Numbered from the stretch's first letter, positions 27,501 through 31,449 are shown. The stretch: 64,000 nt of DNA from Phoronis australis (GCA_002633005.1 NMRA01000307.1:132687-196686), one strand, 5' to 3'. Numbers and translations: made by a program. The notes: generated by a model not told the origin, from the sequence alone.

Positions 27501-30500
27501 CTGCTTTGTGGCTTTGGAAAGCACTGACAATCTGGTAATGATTGAGTCAACCATGCTTGACGTGCCGTTATAAGATATATTGATAGACATGGTCTTGACC
27601 AGTTAAAATTGTCAGTTCATTCCAAACACAGAAATAATTGTAACTCTAAGTTGTTTAAATCAAAAAGTTTTTTGGCAAAAATTGGCAGGTTTCTAGTAGT
27701 TTTAAAGTTTCCTTGAAGGTAGTTGACAGGCCAAAATATCTTGACGAAAGTAATCTGACAAAGTACCATTTTCCAATCATGACTAATTTTGGTAAATATG
27801 ACCTGCAAAATTTTAATTAAATGATAGTGCTGGCCACCTTTCTAACTTTCATGATAAATAATACTGCTAGTCACCATTCATGATAATTCCTTTCCATTCT
27901 CAGTCGTGAGGGAAGACTAGTCCAACAATGAATTCGGCTTCCACCTAGCCATCACGACGGGGTATTCTGGGTCATTTTATCTGAATTCTTTTGGCTTGTA
28001 CTGTATGACTGTAACAAACTGTTGTTTAGTGTTATTACCGTGGGGAGATTTTGCTTTTCGCAACTCCATTACGAGAATTTGTTATGTTTTTCAGAGGAAC
28101 TTGGGTATGTCAGCCGTGCAAAGCTGGTGTCAAGACTCGATCTGGAGGTGGAAAGAATAGGAAGAGAAGAAGTACGTGTCAGTACCAGATGTGTGTCAGT
28201 ACCGGATTTGTGTCAGTACTGGATCTGTGTCAGTACTGGATCTGTGTCAGTACTGGATCTGTGTTAGTACCGGATCTGTGTCAGTACCGGATCTGTCAGT
28301 ACCGGATCTGTGTCAGTACTGGATCTGTGTTAGTACCGGATCTGTGTCAGTACCGGATCTGTCAGTACCGGATCTGTGTCAGTACCGGATCCGTGTCAGT
28401 ACCAGATATTTGTGTTATGTACTTGTGACTTGATAGTTGACATTTCAGTGGTATTGTTATAGTCAATTGCAAGGGTCTCGCATTTTGGGAATGATGCGCG
28501 TCAAAATCATTCTCAAAATCTTAGATCCTTGTAAGCGACTATACCTATGTGGTGCATTAATGTGAGCTCAGTGTTTGACTATGAACAAGTTGAAAGTGAC
28601 TACATAGTGCTTGTGAAACAACTATCCTGCATGTAGAAATGCATCATTCAGGGAATTACAGGGAACCCATAACACTACAAATGCCCATATGATAATGCAT
28701 TTGGGCCTATATGTGAAACATTTTTTATATCTGCGCTTTGGAATTTTGCACAAGTAAATTGGAAGAGGATGTTGTTTGAATGAGTGAGTGAAAGTTGACT
28801 TGTCTGTTTCAAACTGTTATTATACAAGGGTTACCCACCTATGGCTTTAAGTGAAATGTTATACAAGGGTTACCCACCTACGGCTGTAAGGGAAATGTTA
28901 TACAAGGGTTACCCACCTACGACTGTAAGTGAAATGTTATACAAGGGTTACCCACCTGTGGCTGTAAGTGAATTTTTGGCACATGCATCTACATAAATGG
29001 TTAAACAATGTGATAGAAATTATCTCTTTAAAACTCGACACAGGCATTTCAAGAATTAGTAATCTGGTGGTGTTTTAGTTCTTTTATTCATGTTGTGCTG
29101 TCGCCTCAGATGTCAGCAAGCGCCCTATTTATGCGGATGAATCGAGCAGTGAAGAGGCCTCTCCCGTGAAAAGGACCAGCTCAAGAACACGGAGACAACG
29201 GGACTACGTGGAAGAGAGTAGTGAAGAAGAACCGCCCTCGAGAACGTCATCTAGAGGAGGGAGGGCAAGTCGAAAGCAGGTCTCGTACGCTGAGGAATCA
29301 GACAATGACTCAGTTGAGCAACCTCCAGCCAAGTCAAGGAGGAAGTCAGATACTGGGATGAGTAACAAAGAGAAGTTAGAGGTAATTTATGTTAAGTTAT
29401 GTTTACTGTGGTGGAATTAAGCTTGTTGGGGATAGTAATGACATAAAAGTGGAAGAGTGGTCGACAAATCAACAAATGATTGACAAGTGTCAAGCATCAT
29501 ACCTACAAGGCTGATTTGACACTGAATACATTTTGTACCGGCTTTGAAATGCTTATTCACTCTCTGAGTGTGCTAAAAGGTATACATTAATATGATACAT
29601 TTTGTACCGGCTTTGAAATGCTTATTCACTCTCTGAGTGTGCTAAAAGGTATACATTAATATGATACATTTTGTACCGGCTTTGAAATGCTTATTCACTC
29701 TGTCTGAGTGTGCTAAAAGGTACACATTAATATAATTAAGAGTTCAGTGATTTTCAATTGTGCTGTGTCAAAAGAATGAGCAGTTGTTTCATGTTTTCTT
29801 GTAGAAATGTGAGGAGATTCTGACTAGACTTATCCGACATAGATCTAGTTGGCCCTTCAGAGAGCCTGTGGATGAGTTAGAGGTTGGTATAGTGATGAAA
29901 TCTAAAGTTTAACCGAGATGCGTCTGTGTGTATCTGGTACACGTTTCCCAGATATTTTTTTATGAGACTGAAGGTTTGCATCTTCATTCCAGCTTGTAAA
30001 ATAAATCCAATCTTTTGAGTTGAGCATTTAATGAAATAAAGTGGTTTTATATATCGGTCAATTTCAACTGTTTCGTTGAATAGCAAACTACAAAAGTGGG
30101 CACTGTTTGTGACTTTTGCATTTCCATTGTTCTGTAGGTGCCGGACTACTACAGCATCATTAAAAACCCTATGGATCTTCAGGCTGTAAAGGAGAAATTT
30201 GACGCCTACAAGACTGTCGATGACTTCGTCTCTGACATAAAACTAATCATCGACAATTCGTTTGAGTATAACCATGTAAGTGGGCCATTGTTTCCCTGAC
30301 TCCATTTTGAGGGAATAAGCTTGTGAAATTGTTCCTCTGTAATCCTAGTCCAACTTCATATCTTCATTGGAGGCATGGTGCATGAAACTCAATCTTATGA
30401 GCTGTACCTATTGATTACAATTATTCACTTAATTTGTGCAAAATTGCAGGAAAAAGGTTATCTGTTCACACATGGCCTTTGTGAATGATTGTTAGTCAGT

Positions 30501-31449
30501 TTTGTGTTATTAGAATGTTAGTACAGATGTGTGAGCTGTTGACACACGATAAGCGTCACAACTTAAAGAAAACAGTGTGAGTTTGTAAATAAATACTTCA
30601 ATTACTGTGTGCCAGTGAGTCAATGACTCCAGAGGTCTGCAGTTTTACAGCTAAGTGTCTTCAGCTAATTGTTTACGTTTGTTAGCAAAACGTACAGTAC
30701 AAGACACAAGTAATCAGACAATACAGCTACAGTACAAGACACAAGTAATCAGGCAGTACAGCTACAGCACCAGACAAAAGTAATCAGACAATACAGCTAC
30801 AGCACCAGACAAAAGTAATCAGACAATACATCTACAGTACCAGACACAAGTAATCAGACAATACAGCTACAGCACCAGACACAAGTAATCAGGCAATACA
30901 GCTACAGCACCAGACACAAGTAATCAGACAATACAGCTACAGCACCAGACACAAGTAATCAGACAATACAGCTACAGCACCAGACACAAGTAATCGGACA
31001 ATACAGCTACAGTACCAGACAAAGTAATCGGACAAAATACCATTTTCTCATCATGACTACTAATTTTCTAAAAGCAAAAAGTACTGGTAATAACTAATAG
31101 GGCAGCAAAATTCTAATTGCAGGGTTGCTTAGCAACTGTAATAACGTTCCTCTTAATTCCCCTTTGTTCTTGCTCAACAGCGAAGACTAGCAATTCTGGC
31201 TCATTTTGTCTGAACACTTCTGGCATGTAGCATGAGCTTCACATAAAAGATCGCATCACAGCAAGCTTAAAGTTTTGTTGTGTGTCGTGTTTTTTTGGTT
31301 TCTGACTCGTGCAACCATTTCTGTTCTAGTTCTCGTCTGAAGTTGGCAGGTGTACTCAAGTCTTTGAGAAGCAGCTGATGGACCTAATAAAGAACTACTT
31401 TCCATGGTATTCTTACACACGCGGACCAGTTTTGGCAGATTGTCTATGA
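427..31449 (+). CDS. baz1b: BAZ1B / WSTF orthologue (26 exons, 5' end outside window)
   Basis: Chromatin-remodelling subunit expected to act in the nucleus with an ISWI-type (SMARCA5) ATPase; in vertebrates it also acts in the DNA-damage response through a WAC domain, which would lie left of this window. Twenty-six exons join in phase to 1,293 residues plus a TGA stop, against about 1,480 in the human protein, so roughly 200 N-terminal residues are missing. Counting from the first complete codon: Lys/Ser-rich linker 56-220, charged coiled-coil region 258-343, DDT about 371-430, WHIM1 about 488-530, charged helix 540-665, WHIM2 (DRNHSRYW) about 678-707, PHD1 952-998, PHD2 1033-1075, bromodomain about 1183-1285. 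BAZ1B is preferred over BAZ1A because of SELVRLCLRR, LKSCDG-like ELRSCDG, SRLHVLLGIMDSCIRW and LFCLRPAL. The second PHD finger differs from vertebrate BAZ1B. Exon coordinates are listed separately. Gene identity is very secure; single splice sites are inferred from GT/AG and phase. Confidence 0.95.
593..1481 (+). other. baz1b intron, no other feature seen
   Basis: AT-rich intronic sequence with a 102-codon open frame at 974-1282 that shows no recognisable domain and no coding bias I would trust. Nothing else found. Confidence 0.5.
1482..1976 (+). CDS. baz1b: baz1b exon b, Lys/Ser-rich linker
   Basis: 495 bp, phase 0 at both ends, acceptor ATCTGTAG and donor GTAATG. It encodes 165 residues dominated by Lys, Ser, Pro and Thr, with repeated SPKK-type stretches and two acidic SDSSDD/SDESESD patches. 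The start of the exon (SLEPTKKRK) lines up with human TLNPSTKRK. SPKK motifs are typical of AT-rich DNA minor-groove contact, so this part is probably a disordered DNA-binding linker. The ATG at 1482 is an internal Met in this model, not a start. Confidence 0.93.
2068..2250. repeat. Foldback (inverted repeat) in baz1b intron
   Basis: GGCCCAGGGTCTAATCTTTA at 2068 is matched by the reverse complement of 2227-2250 (GGGCCCAGGATCTAATCTTT). Arms are about 25-45 bp with a ~130-bp spacer. Probably a small foldback or MITE-like repeat; no target-site duplication was established. Confidence 0.6.
2589..2686 (+). repeat. 14-bp minisatellite, 7 copies
   Basis: Seven head-to-tail perfect copies of TGGACTGTATTCAC, exactly 98 bp. 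Intronic. Confidence 0.95.
2896..3008 (+). CDS. baz1b: baz1b exon c
   Basis: Acceptor TTTTATAG, donor GTAAGT; leaves in phase 2. Encodes SLKQMTLFDIKKKTP, which matches the human KQMTLLDMAKG box, followed by a Pro/Lys-rich stretch. Too short to be obvious as an open frame, but homology and phase agree. Confidence 0.88.
3536..4586. mobile_element. PIF/Harbinger-like non-autonomous element, 1,051 bp
   Basis: Flanked by TTA on both sides (3533-3535 and 4587-4589), the target-site duplication typical of PIF/Harbinger. The ends are inverted: left GGTCAAAAAAGCG then TTTGGTTCTGGTC; right, reverse-complemented, GGCCAAAAA then GTTGGTTCTGGTC. A second inverted pair lies inside (GTGTTCTCCAC near 3812 against GTGGAGAACAC near 4540). 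No transposase-like reading frame; it fills most of the baz1b intron 3009-4759. Confidence 0.65.
4760..4918 (+). CDS. baz1b: baz1b exon d
   Basis: Acceptor AAATTGCAG, donor GTAAGT. Encodes LRKAIKEEKMQLIKQLL and then LPDDLKDKVLEKFEHLEHKR, matching the human LPEELRSLVQKRYELLEHKK segment before the charged coiled-coil. An earlier GTAAGC within the exon (4912) would give the wrong phase, so the donor at 4919 is chosen. Confidence 0.92.
5500..6160 (-). pseudogene. Non-LTR retrotransposon ORF2 C-terminal fragment, broken
   Basis: On the minus strand 5690-5530 reads NGRRNGIARSERTCNICSTG, one stop codon, then IETKEHFMLRCPVLEDLRKT. The arrangement C-x2-C ... E-x-HF-x3-CP is the zinc-knuckle-like tail commonly seen after the reverse transcriptase of LINE-type elements. 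Minus-strand 6160-6020 reads FFKKHGDVNFHSWLSVVENM, plausibly the adjoining upstream part. The two parts are separated by the 20-bp satellite at 5692-5994. Family identity is inferred from this motif only. Confidence 0.55.
5692..5994 (+). repeat. 20-bp satellite, about 15 copies
   Basis: Unit TAATGTGTGAGTCGAACATG with variants TTGAACAT and ACATCT/ACATGT, about 15 copies in register. It interrupts the dead retroelement fragment. Long apparent minus-strand open frames here are repeat artefacts (period 20 gives a repeating peptide). Confidence 0.95.
6656..6752 (+). CDS. baz1b: baz1b exon e
   Basis: Acceptor GTTGCTAG, donor GTACGA, leaves in phase 0. Encodes KTMTAEEKVAYLKEIKKKQK plus further Lys/Gln-rich residues. 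It corresponds to the charged helix around human MSEEQRKEYLKKKREELKKK upstream of the DDT domain. Confidence 0.9.
6753..7474 (+). other. baz1b intron, no other feature seen
   Basis: AT-rich intronic DNA without recognised repeats or open frames of interest. Confidence 0.5.
7475..7643 (+). CDS. baz1b: baz1b exon f, DDT domain part 1
   Basis: Acceptor CTTGAACAG, donor GTAATC, leaves in phase 1. Encodes PDGLPNECFGDVAMVTEFL and then RCFGGLLMPEDEYPI. This is the start of the DDT domain, a three-helix DNA-binding and ISWI-complex assembly domain (human PEGLPNTLFGDVAMVVEFLS). Confidence 0.95.
8128..8625. mobile_element. hAT-like MITE, 498 bp
   Basis: Flanked by perfect 8-bp duplications TGTTACCA (8120-8127 and 8626-8633), the length typical of hAT elements. 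Ends are inverted: CAAGGCTTGGAAT at the left, ATTCCAAGCCG at the right. Subterminal GCGGAAACGCGGA at the left faces CCGCGTTTTTTG at the right. No transposase frame. Inserted about 60 bp upstream of the acceptor of the second DDT exon. Confidence 0.75.
8695..8798 (+). CDS. baz1b: baz1b exon g, DDT domain part 2
   Basis: Acceptor CACTTTCAG, donor GTACAA, leaves in phase 0. Encodes KEGFVYLSRAVTTLLQTLLQ followed by DEIAE, the second half of the DDT domain (human FLYLNRVLVILLQTLLQDEI). The acceptor lies about 60 bp downstream of a hAT-like insertion. Confidence 0.95.
8799..9445 (+). other. baz1b intron, no other feature seen
   Basis: AT-rich sequence between the exons at 8695-8798 and 9446-9601. 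No repeat, RNA or coding signal recognised. Confidence 0.5.
9446..9601 (+). CDS. baz1b: baz1b exon h
   Basis: Acceptor AATTTACAG, phase 0 at both ends. Encodes DYKELGVQLSEIPVNQYTA and SELVRLCLRR, highly conserved in BAZ1B, then an acidic DDEDSEEA patch. The donor chosen is GTCAGT, which is weaker than the consensus GTRAGT. It is the only one that keeps phase 0 with the next exon and matches the protein. Confidence 0.9.
9950..10650 (+). repeat. Dispersed GGGCGCTTA-family repeat
   Basis: Starts with CAGGGCGCTTAAATTGGG and GGGGGTGGGTGGTAAGTCGA, and ends with GGGGGTGGGCGGTAAGCCGA then GCATGGGCCG. Similar blocks occur near 15840-15930 (minus orientation) and at 50655-50800. The central part has short open frames on both strands without known domains. 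Likely a non-autonomous transposon; boundaries uncertain. Confidence 0.5.
10774..10820. repeat. Two adjacent short hairpins
   Basis: ATCTACTTTTACATGTAGAT (10774-10793) and ATCTACTTTTACAAGTAGAT (10801-10820) are near-identical palindromes in tandem; the second has an 8-bp perfect stem and a 4-base loop. Confidence 0.7.
11427..11584 (+). CDS. baz1b: baz1b exon i, WHIM1 motif
   Basis: Acceptor ATCTTTGCAG, donor GTAAGC, leaves in phase 2. Encodes LETSELFEIEATQKLQVLTG and LCHRILGTYSVQDYMEDRQ, the WHIM1 motif that follows the DDT domain (human LETSEFFELTSEEKLQILTA). WHIM motifs contact the ISWI ATPase and linker DNA. The open frame continues upstream for 71 hydrophobic codons in the intron, which is considered chance. 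Confidence 0.95.
11585..12420 (+). other. baz1b intron, no other feature seen
   Basis: AT-rich intronic DNA, nothing recognised apart from the polypyrimidine tract near the acceptor. Confidence 0.5.
12421..12569 (+). CDS. baz1b: baz1b exon j, charged helix
   Basis: Acceptor CTTCAG, donor GTTGGT (non-consensus but in phase); enters phase 2, leaves phase 1. Encodes WREKIAELKEKKDQRKAEME and a long Lys/Glu-rich helix, matching human WKERLAVLKEENDKKRAE. The 3' splice position is the least certain of the gene. Confidence 0.82.
12570..13687 (+). other. baz1b intron, no other feature seen
   Basis: Intronic DNA with short open frames on both strands and no recognisable family. No clear repeat seen by eye. 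Confidence 0.45.
13688..13850 (+). CDS. baz1b: baz1b exon k, charged helix
   Basis: Acceptor TGTCTGCAG, donor GTGAGT, leaves in phase 2. Encodes EEEPEDLASIVKRRREMAAK and further Glu/Lys-rich residues, equivalent to human DTEAEDMISAVKSRRLLAIQ. The donor is followed within 20 bp by a 20-bp minisatellite. Confidence 0.9.
13871..13930 (+). repeat. 20-bp minisatellite, 3 copies
   Basis: GTGGGAGGGGCCAGGAGTTA three times, with one base change in the last copy; G-rich runs could fold as G-quadruplex. It starts 20 bp after the donor of exon 13688-13850. Confidence 0.9.
14080..14445 (+). repeat. ~50-bp minisatellite, about 7 copies
   Basis: Unit contains ATAGCCACTGTGAACCCACC then TTTCATCAAAATACCGACGG and TATCCCCTT, repeated about every 49-50 bp with point changes. 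The last copy breaks off at CTACTGCGAA, where the next repeat element begins. Confidence 0.9.
14446..16872. mobile_element. 2.4-kb repeat element with GTCGCA..TGCGAC palindromic ends
   Basis: Both ends carry GCGAGCTG and a hairpin GTCGCAAAATGCGAC (14478-14492) or AGGTCGCAAAATGCGACCT (16826-16844). The right end, ATAGCGTCGAGCCCTG, resembles 60640-60660, where a related shorter copy ends. The interior differs in composition, being richer in CpG, and contains a C-rich stretch near 15530-15600. No transposase domain recognised in its open frames (for example 15107-15391). It breaks the tandem array at 14445. Confidence 0.55.
17337..17403 (+). CDS. baz1b: baz1b exon l
   Basis: Short 67-bp exon; acceptor TTTATTGGCAG, donor GTGAGT, leaves in phase 0. 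Encodes REKEYAVQREERDKENFQKK and FD. It completes the charged helix before WHIM2. It sits about 450 bp after the end of a 2.4-kb repeat insertion. Confidence 0.9.
17663..17777 (+). CDS. baz1b: baz1b exon m, WHIM2 motif
   Basis: Acceptor TCTTTTTAG, donor GTATGT, leaves in phase 1. Encodes DGIALAKKVLRQGPIGTDRN and then HSRYWVFHHTTPGIFIEK. The GTDRNHSRYW block is the WHIM2 signature (human IGTDRNHNRYWLF), which in ISWI complexes contacts linker DNA. A decayed second copy of this exon lies immediately downstream at 17785-17930. Confidence 0.96.
17785..17930 (+). pseudogene. Decayed duplicates of the WHIM2 exon in the next intron
   Basis: Two partial copies of the exon at 17663-17777. Copy A, 17785-17823, reads DRNHSEYSV in the exon frame (parent DRNHSRYWV). 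Copy B, about 17860-17930, contains a scrambled 5' part and then reads WLLQHTTPGIFIE (parent WVFHHTTPGIFIE). In that 13-codon stretch seven bases differ; six are third positions and four changes are synonymous. Copy B is followed by a stop codon and has lost the donor, so it should not be spliced as a normal exon today. See findings. Confidence 0.75.
18288..18835 (+). repeat. 25-bp minisatellite, about 21 copies
   Basis: Unit CAGACACGTCTAGTTTCACA plus GTCAT/GTCAC, about 21 diverged copies in the intron after the WHIM2 exon. Contains no splice-like AG|GT pairs that would threaten the neighbouring exons. Confidence 0.93.
18940..19182 (+). repeat. ~122-bp tandem duplication
   Basis: Copy 1 at 18940-19064 and copy 2 at 19065-19182 share CAACTAAAGTTA, CTAGAAATTTC, ATCTGTATTAGGCAAAGGT and GGCTAAAAAGAGGCAG. 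Copy 2 runs directly into the tRNA-like head of a SINE. Confidence 0.8.
19168..19270 (+). mobile_element. tRNA-derived SINE-like sequence
   Basis: RNA polymerase III-like box A TGGCCTTGTGG (19180-19190) and box B GGTTCAAATCC (19224-19234, perfect to GGTTCRANNCC) are about 34 bp apart, as in a tRNA. The arms do not form a functional cloverleaf by eye, so a SINE head is more likely than a tRNA gene. Confidence 0.55.
19389..19625 (+). repeat. 29-bp minisatellite, 8 copies
   Basis: Eight nearly identical copies of TGTTGCAACATCTATCAGAC plus CACCTGCTC. Three overlapping open frames of 82-137 codons arise from it because 29 is not a multiple of 3; they are not genes. Confidence 0.95.
19824..19962 (+). 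CDS. baz1b: baz1b exon n
   Basis: Acceptor TCTCTATAG, donor GTAAGA; enters phase 1, leaves phase 2. Encodes GWASRDIDYSYTLP, matching human GWVHDSIDYRF, and then an acidic SDSDDEGDDD linker. The same linker in the human protein is of similar length but different sequence. Confidence 0.93.
20400..20815. repeat. CTAGTGG-box repeat copy with a strong hairpin
   Basis: Contains GCATCTAGTGGCCATTTT (about 20486-20503) and ends GTGGGCGCATCTCAATGC then GTTGCTCTTG, as does the array at 41937-43740. Inside, TTTTACCCGGCAA (20566) faces TTGTCGGGTAAAA (ending 20599), a 13-bp stem with one G-T pair. Occupies most of the baz1b intron 19963-20871. Confidence 0.6.
20872..21036 (+). CDS. baz1b: baz1b exon o
   Basis: Acceptor AATTTTACAG, donor GTATAA, leaves in phase 2. 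Encodes GQNLWFTYDSVKDIDNLLET and LHPRGYREGALKMEIKKKY, matching human GQNLWFLCDSQKELDELLNC and LHPQGIRESQLKERLEKRY. Confidence 0.95.
21247..21585 (+). repeat. ~21-bp minisatellite, about 16 copies
   Basis: Unit GTGACTGTAAATAGGCTAGA with frequent changes (GGTAACTG, AAAGATGACTG), immediately upstream of exon 21650-21818. Confidence 0.92.
21650..21818 (+). CDS. baz1b: baz1b exon p
   Basis: Acceptor TTGACTGCAG, donor GTTTGT, leaves in phase 0. Encodes NNLELRSCDGQEEMLTGFRQ and RLRSGGLGGVQDLEKFE, matching human PNLGLKSCDGNQELLNFLRS and the RLQKGGLG box. Confidence 0.95.
21819..22296 (+). other. baz1b intron, no other feature seen
   Basis: AT-rich intron between exons p and q; nothing recognised. 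Confidence 0.5.
22297..22423 (+). CDS. baz1b: baz1b exon q
   Basis: Acceptor TTTTCCAG, donor GTTTGT, leaves in phase 1. Encodes MIEMQAGVMEKFLQGIMGKK followed by a Lys/Glu-rich stretch. Equivalent to human LQASVIKKFLQGFMAPKQK. Confidence 0.93.
22958..23083. repeat. Foldback repeat with ~38-bp arms
   Basis: Left arm 22958-22994 contains ACTGACTTC then GGGTCAACCAACTAAG. Right arm 23046-23083, reverse-complemented, contains ACTGACTTC then GGGTCAACTAGCTAAG. Outside the arms, direct repeats TACTTGCTTCTCTATAGTG (22921) and TACTTGCTTCCCTATGGTG (23099) flank the hairpin. Confidence 0.65.
23552..23694 (+). CDS. baz1b: baz1b exon r
   Basis: Acceptor ATATTTCCAG, donor GTGAGT, leaves in phase 0. Encodes KWIEAVESASTLSRLHVLLG and IMDSCIRWEKSAENA. 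This helix immediately before PHD1 is one of the strongest discriminators from BAZ1A (human BAZ1B FSRMHVLLGMLDACIKWDMS). Confidence 0.96.
23695..24164 (+). other. baz1b intron, no other feature seen
   Basis: AT-rich intronic DNA. Near 24090 a short piece (TGACAAAATGACCCAGA) matches, inverted, the dispersed repeat at 27749-28010. Confidence 0.4.
24165..24272 (+). repeat. ~37-bp minisatellite, 3 copies
   Basis: Three copies of a unit like GTGTCAAGACAAAGCAATA plus TCTAGAATGAT, about 37 bp apart. Confidence 0.85.
24423..24563 (+). CDS. baz1b: baz1b exon s, PHD finger 1
   Basis: Acceptor CATTTGCAG, donor GTGAGT, phase 0 at both ends, so this single exon is one complete PHD finger. The C4HC3 ligands are visible: CKIC, then LLCDDC, FHLFC and WFCPAC. 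It corresponds to the only PHD finger of human BAZ1B. PHD fingers commonly read histone H3 tails, but the specificity here cannot be seen. Confidence 0.97.
24568..24770 (+). mobile_element. tRNA-derived SINE-like sequence
   Basis: Begins 5 bp after the PHD1 donor. Box A-like TTAGTGTAATGGATGC, box B-like AGTTCAAACCC (24612-24622), then a non-tRNA body with GCAAGGCTTTTAACCTGCC. Layout is that of a tRNA-derived SINE; the family cannot be named. Confidence 0.5.
25159..25230 (+). CDS. baz1b: baz1b exon t, linker
   Basis: 72 bp, phase 0; acceptor TGTTTCAG, donor GTATGT. Encodes PDTQRRRSRVNYKTMMSTDS and SESE. It links PHD1 to PHD2, basic then acidic, like the human ATARRNSRGRNYTEES segment. Confidence 0.9.
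25316..25555 (+). repeat. ~35-bp minisatellite, about 7 copies
   Basis: Unit GTGACTTACAAGCTGTGTAC plus AGTATATCACCAATT. Intronic, starts about 85 bp after the donor of exon 25159-25230. Confidence 0.92.
25556..26380 (+). other. baz1b intron remainder, no feature seen
   Basis: AT-rich intronic DNA up to the PHD2 acceptor; the open frame at 26005-26202 has no recognisable domain. Confidence 0.45.
26381..26511 (+). CDS. baz1b: baz1b exon u, PHD finger 2 part 1
   Basis: Acceptor TTGGCTGCAG, donor GTAAGA, leaves in phase 2. Encodes HEAECAVCGGDEDLVQCAQC and PSSYHIYCHNPPLRHNPR: C-x2-C, C-x2-C, H-x2-C of a second C4HC3 finger. Vertebrate BAZ1B lacks it; Drosophila Acf1 is known to carry two PHD fingers. 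Confidence 0.93.
26636..27420. repeat. CTAGTGG-box repeat copy
   Basis: Starts with GTGCGCCCGCATTTACATAT then TGTGGGTGCACACTGATGTC. Contains GTGCCACCTAGTGGCCATTT near 27242, GTTCATGAAATATGGCC near 26840 and diverged spacers of the same family as 41937-43740. Lies in the intron that splits PHD2. Confidence 0.6.
27749..28010 (+). repeat. Dispersed repeat related to 31023-31240
   Basis: Shares AAAGTAATCTGACAAAGTAC, CCATTTTC, ATCATGACTA, GAAGACTAG and GGGTCATTTTATCTGAA with 31023-31240, in the same order. Fragments also occur near 11275, and inverted near 24090 and 60890. Probably an old transposon. Confidence 0.5.
28095..28171 (+). CDS. baz1b: baz1b exon v, PHD finger 2 part 2
   Basis: Acceptor TTTTTCAG, donor GTACGT; enters phase 2, leaves phase 1. 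Encodes RGTWVCQPCKAGVKTRSGGG and KNRKRR. The WVCQPC supplies the last two zinc ligands of PHD2. The donor lies inside the first unit of a minisatellite that stays open in frame to 28428. Confidence 0.92.
28176..28412 (+). repeat. 17/15-bp minisatellite abutting a splice donor
   Basis: Units CTGTGTCAGTACTGGAT (17 bp) and a shorter CTGTCAGTACCGGAT (15 bp), about 13 copies. The first unit overlaps the donor of exon 28095-28171 (GTACGTGTCAGTACC). The exon frame stays open through the whole array and ends at 28428. Confidence 0.93.
28821..28972 (+). repeat. 39-bp minisatellite, 4 copies
   Basis: Four copies of TATACAAGGGTTACCCACCT plus ACGGCTGTAAGTGAAATGT. GGGTTACCC within it is a short palindrome. 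Confidence 0.93.
29110..29381 (+). CDS. baz1b: baz1b exon w, acidic/basic linker
   Basis: Acceptor CGCCTCAG, donor GTAATT, leaves in phase 0. Encodes 90 residues of alternating acidic (ESSSEEAS, ESSEEEPP, EESDNDS) and Arg/Ser-rich patches, ending SNKEKLE. Probably disordered. The human counterpart has a long Glu/Asp run here followed by a basic region. Confidence 0.92.
29525..29736 (+). repeat. ~70-bp tandem repeat, 3 copies
   Basis: Three almost identical copies beginning ATACATTTTGTACCGGCTTT and ending GCTAAAAGGTATACATTAAT. High identity suggests recent expansion. Intron before the first bromodomain exon. Confidence 0.95.
29805..29882 (+). CDS. baz1b: baz1b exon x, bromodomain part 1
   Basis: Acceptor TTCTTGTAG, donor GTTGGT, phase 0. 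Encodes KCEEILTRLIRHRSSWPFRE and PVDELE. Helix Z and the WPF shelf of the bromodomain are intact (human KCEEILHKIVKYRFSWPFRE). Confidence 0.96.
30138..30275 (+). CDS. baz1b: baz1b exon y, bromodomain part 2
   Basis: Acceptor TTCTGTAG, donor GTAAGT, phase 0. Encodes VPDYYSIIKNPMDLQAVKEK and then DFVSDIKLIIDNSFEYNH. The conserved Asn (in YNH) that contacts acetyl-lysine is present, and so is the ZA-loop Tyr, so the pocket looks functional. Confidence 0.96.
30695..31022 (+). repeat. ~34-bp minisatellite, about 10 copies
   Basis: Unit ACAGCTACAGCACCAGACAC plus AAGTAATCAGACAAT. The last unit runs into AAAGTAATCGGACAAAATAC, the first bases of the dispersed repeat at 31023-31240. Confidence 0.93.
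31023..31240 (+). repeat. Dispersed repeat related to 27749-28010
   Basis: AAAGTAATCGGACAAAATAC, ATCATGACTA, ATTCTAATTGCAG, GAAGACTAG and GCTCATTTTGTCTGAA occur in the same order as in 27749-28010 and partly near 11275. Ends about 90 bp before the last baz1b exon. Confidence 0.5.
31330..31449 (+). CDS. baz1b: baz1b last exon, bromodomain end and stop
   Basis: Acceptor TGTTCTAG. Encodes FSSEVGRCTQVFEKQLMDLI and KNYFPWYSYTRGPVLADCL before TGA at 31447-31449. The pattern P-x3-Y-x-R matches human LPGHPYVRR, but the C-terminal tail is shorter than the human one by about 30 residues. A weak GT at the CCATG|GTATTC position could make a further exon, but none was seen. Confidence 0.88.
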   Translation, partial: FSSEVGRCTQVFEKQLMDLIKNYFPWYSYTRGPVLADCL

